From the NCBI GenBank assembly GCA_013995675.1, contig VWRR01000002.1, positions 124,001 through 188,000 on the forward strand: 64,000 nucleotides of DNA. The letters are read 5' to 3'. Position numbers and translations under genes: made by a program. The notes beneath the pieces were generated by a model. It was given only the letters and a program-made list of their open reading frames with translations. It was not told the origin of the DNA and searched no databases. This document shows, in pieces, positions 63,269-64,000 of this stretch. Every line of letters begins with the position of its first letter. Positions within the stretch are counted from its first letter, which is position 1. Source of the stretch: Cyanidiococcus yangmingshanensis (taxonomy: Eukaryota > Rhodophyta > Bangiophyceae > Cyanidiales > Cyanidiaceae).

Positions 63269-64000
63269 ATGCTTCACCGTGTGAAAGTGAGTTTGAAAAG
63301 TTCGAAGGACGCAGTGCTGCGTCGTAGCCCTGCTAGTGCGCCGGAAACACGCTACGAGGCGTCTCTAGATGTTTTGGATAGCCTGGAACGCCGGGCGCAG
63401 CGAGTACGGACAATCCTGCAGGCCAACGAGGGCGCCTGGAAGGCCATCCTGGCCAACATGACGGACTCTGTGGGATCGATTCTTCGTATGTTTGAGGCAA
63501 CTCATCCTTTTCACAGTACTGCTACGGAGACAGCAAACATTGTTTCCGCGCTGGAGCCGCATATGCAGAAGATTGGTTTGTTGCGCTCCTTACAGCCGGT
63601 CCACCGCCAGGACGAGTCCAGGCCGCCGCTGGAGGGAATACAGAGCGTCATCGCTCAGATCGATGAATTTTTGGACAAGTGCAAGGAAATGAGAAAGCGA
63701 GCTAGCCTTTACGAGGAGCGTTTGAAGGAGGTGAACTACTATCTTACGAAAGTAGAAAAATTAGAAGCTACTCAAAAACAGGACTCTGACACGCGGCTTG
63801 ATCGGAACCGCATGAAACTACTTGAAGCCCGACAGTCCGCAGAAGACGCATGCAATTCTTTCCAACTCGGCGTGGAGATGCTCGAGCGAAACAAAGACGT
63901 CGTCTTCTCAAGGGCCCTTATTGTTTATGTATCCGACCAGCTCGCCGCGCTCAAATTTGAACCGCTCATAGAGCATGAAAAAGAGCTTCAAGATATTATG
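63269..64000 (+). CDS. BAR-domain protein, N-terminal part
   Basis: An ATG-initiated frame of 244 codons that runs off the window. The protein is helical and charged, with long amphipathic segments (YEASLDVLDSLERRAQRVRT, IAQIDEFLDKCKEMRKRASL, YEERLKEVNYYLTKVEKLEA, LLEARQSAEDACNSFQLGVE). This pattern and the length so far fit the crescent-shaped BAR dimer that bends membranes in endocytosis and vesicle traffic. Its start has a short basic stretch (MLHRVKVSLKSSKDAVLRRS) of the kind that can insert into membranes as helix 0. Any C-terminal SH3 or other domain lies beyond the edge. Other coiled-coil families cannot be fully excluded. Confidence 0.72.
   Translation, partial: MLHRVKVSLKSSKDAVLRRSPASAPETRYEASLDVLDSLERRAQRVRTILQANEGAWKAILANMTDSVGSILRMFEATHPFHSTATETANIVSALEPHMQKIGLLRSLQPVHRQDESRPPLEGIQSVIAQIDEFLDKCKEMRKRASLYEERLKEVNYYLTKVEKLEATQKQDSDTRLDRNRMKLLEARQSAEDACNSFQLGVEMLERNKDVVFSRALIVYVSDQLAALKFEPLIEHEKELQDIM

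Noticed and set aside
62935-63270. A minus-strand frame containing a GTRTPD phrase, which often arises from translating tRNA genes
   Set aside because: The DNA lacks a TTCRA T-loop and tRNA arms; only a 6-bp hairpin is present.
1-64000. Mobile elements, virus-like elements, CRISPR arrays or a bacterial-type defence system
   Set aside because: No transposase, reverse transcriptase, integrase, capsid-like frame, long terminal repeat or regularly spaced repeat was seen on either strand.

Overview
The window reads as nuclear DNA of a compact, intron-poor eukaryote with a plastid, most likely a unicellular red alga (a Cyanidiophyceae-type genome such as Cyanidioschyzon or Cyanidiococcus is my best guess; a Porphyridium-like alga is possible). 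The grounds are intronless genes for typically eukaryotic proteins (CPSF2, eL6, eIF2D, VPS26, DNA polymerase epsilon, DPH7), plastid-type genes (AtpC without the green-lineage redox cysteine insert, a plastid-like thioredoxin, histidinol dehydrogenase), a plant/alga-type topoisomerase VI A subunit, and about one gene per 2.2 kb. I assign the taxon from gene content alone; no marker gene settles it.

Layout. 1-7 kb: polyadenylation factor CPSF2 (cut by the window edge), ribosomal protein eL6 and a long Mpe1/RBBP6-like protein. 7-20 kb: a ubiquitin-like/IPT protein, histidinol dehydrogenase, a TRAP-gamma-like membrane protein, a PPR-like protein, retromer VPS26 and plastid ATP synthase gamma. 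20-36 kb: a nucleotidylyltransferase, a large M16 metalloprotease, a coiled-coil protein, thioredoxin, eIF2D, phosphopantothenoylcysteine synthetase and mitochondrial Lon. 36-43 kb: the full-length DNA polymerase epsilon catalytic subunit, split over several reading frames. 43-53 kb: gamma-glutamyltranspeptidase, a RAD51 paralog, DPH7, an unknown helical protein and pantothenate kinase. 53-64 kb: a BPA1-like RRM protein, several small unknowns, an SCP/FCP-type phosphatase, topoisomerase VI A and the start of a BAR-domain protein.

The genes do not form one pathway. Small functional echoes are two polyadenylation-complex genes flanking eL6, two CoA-biosynthesis genes (PPCS and PANK) about 18 kb apart, and several DNA-metabolism genes (Pol epsilon, RAD51 paralog, Topo VI A). 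I found no mobile element, tRNA, rRNA, CRISPR array or virus-like element.

The strongest anomaly is that four otherwise well-conserved genes (Pol epsilon, M16 protease, coiled-coil protein, GGT) change reading frame at 12 places. Eleven of these can be placed at short G, C, A or T runs. Ten of the twelve are one-base surpluses and two are one-base deficits, and in each gene the net length is a multiple of three once these are counted. Assembly indels are the simplest explanation. True frameshifting is a less likely alternative that should be tested. Several open frames begin at GTG or TTG, so starts were moved to the first sensible ATG.
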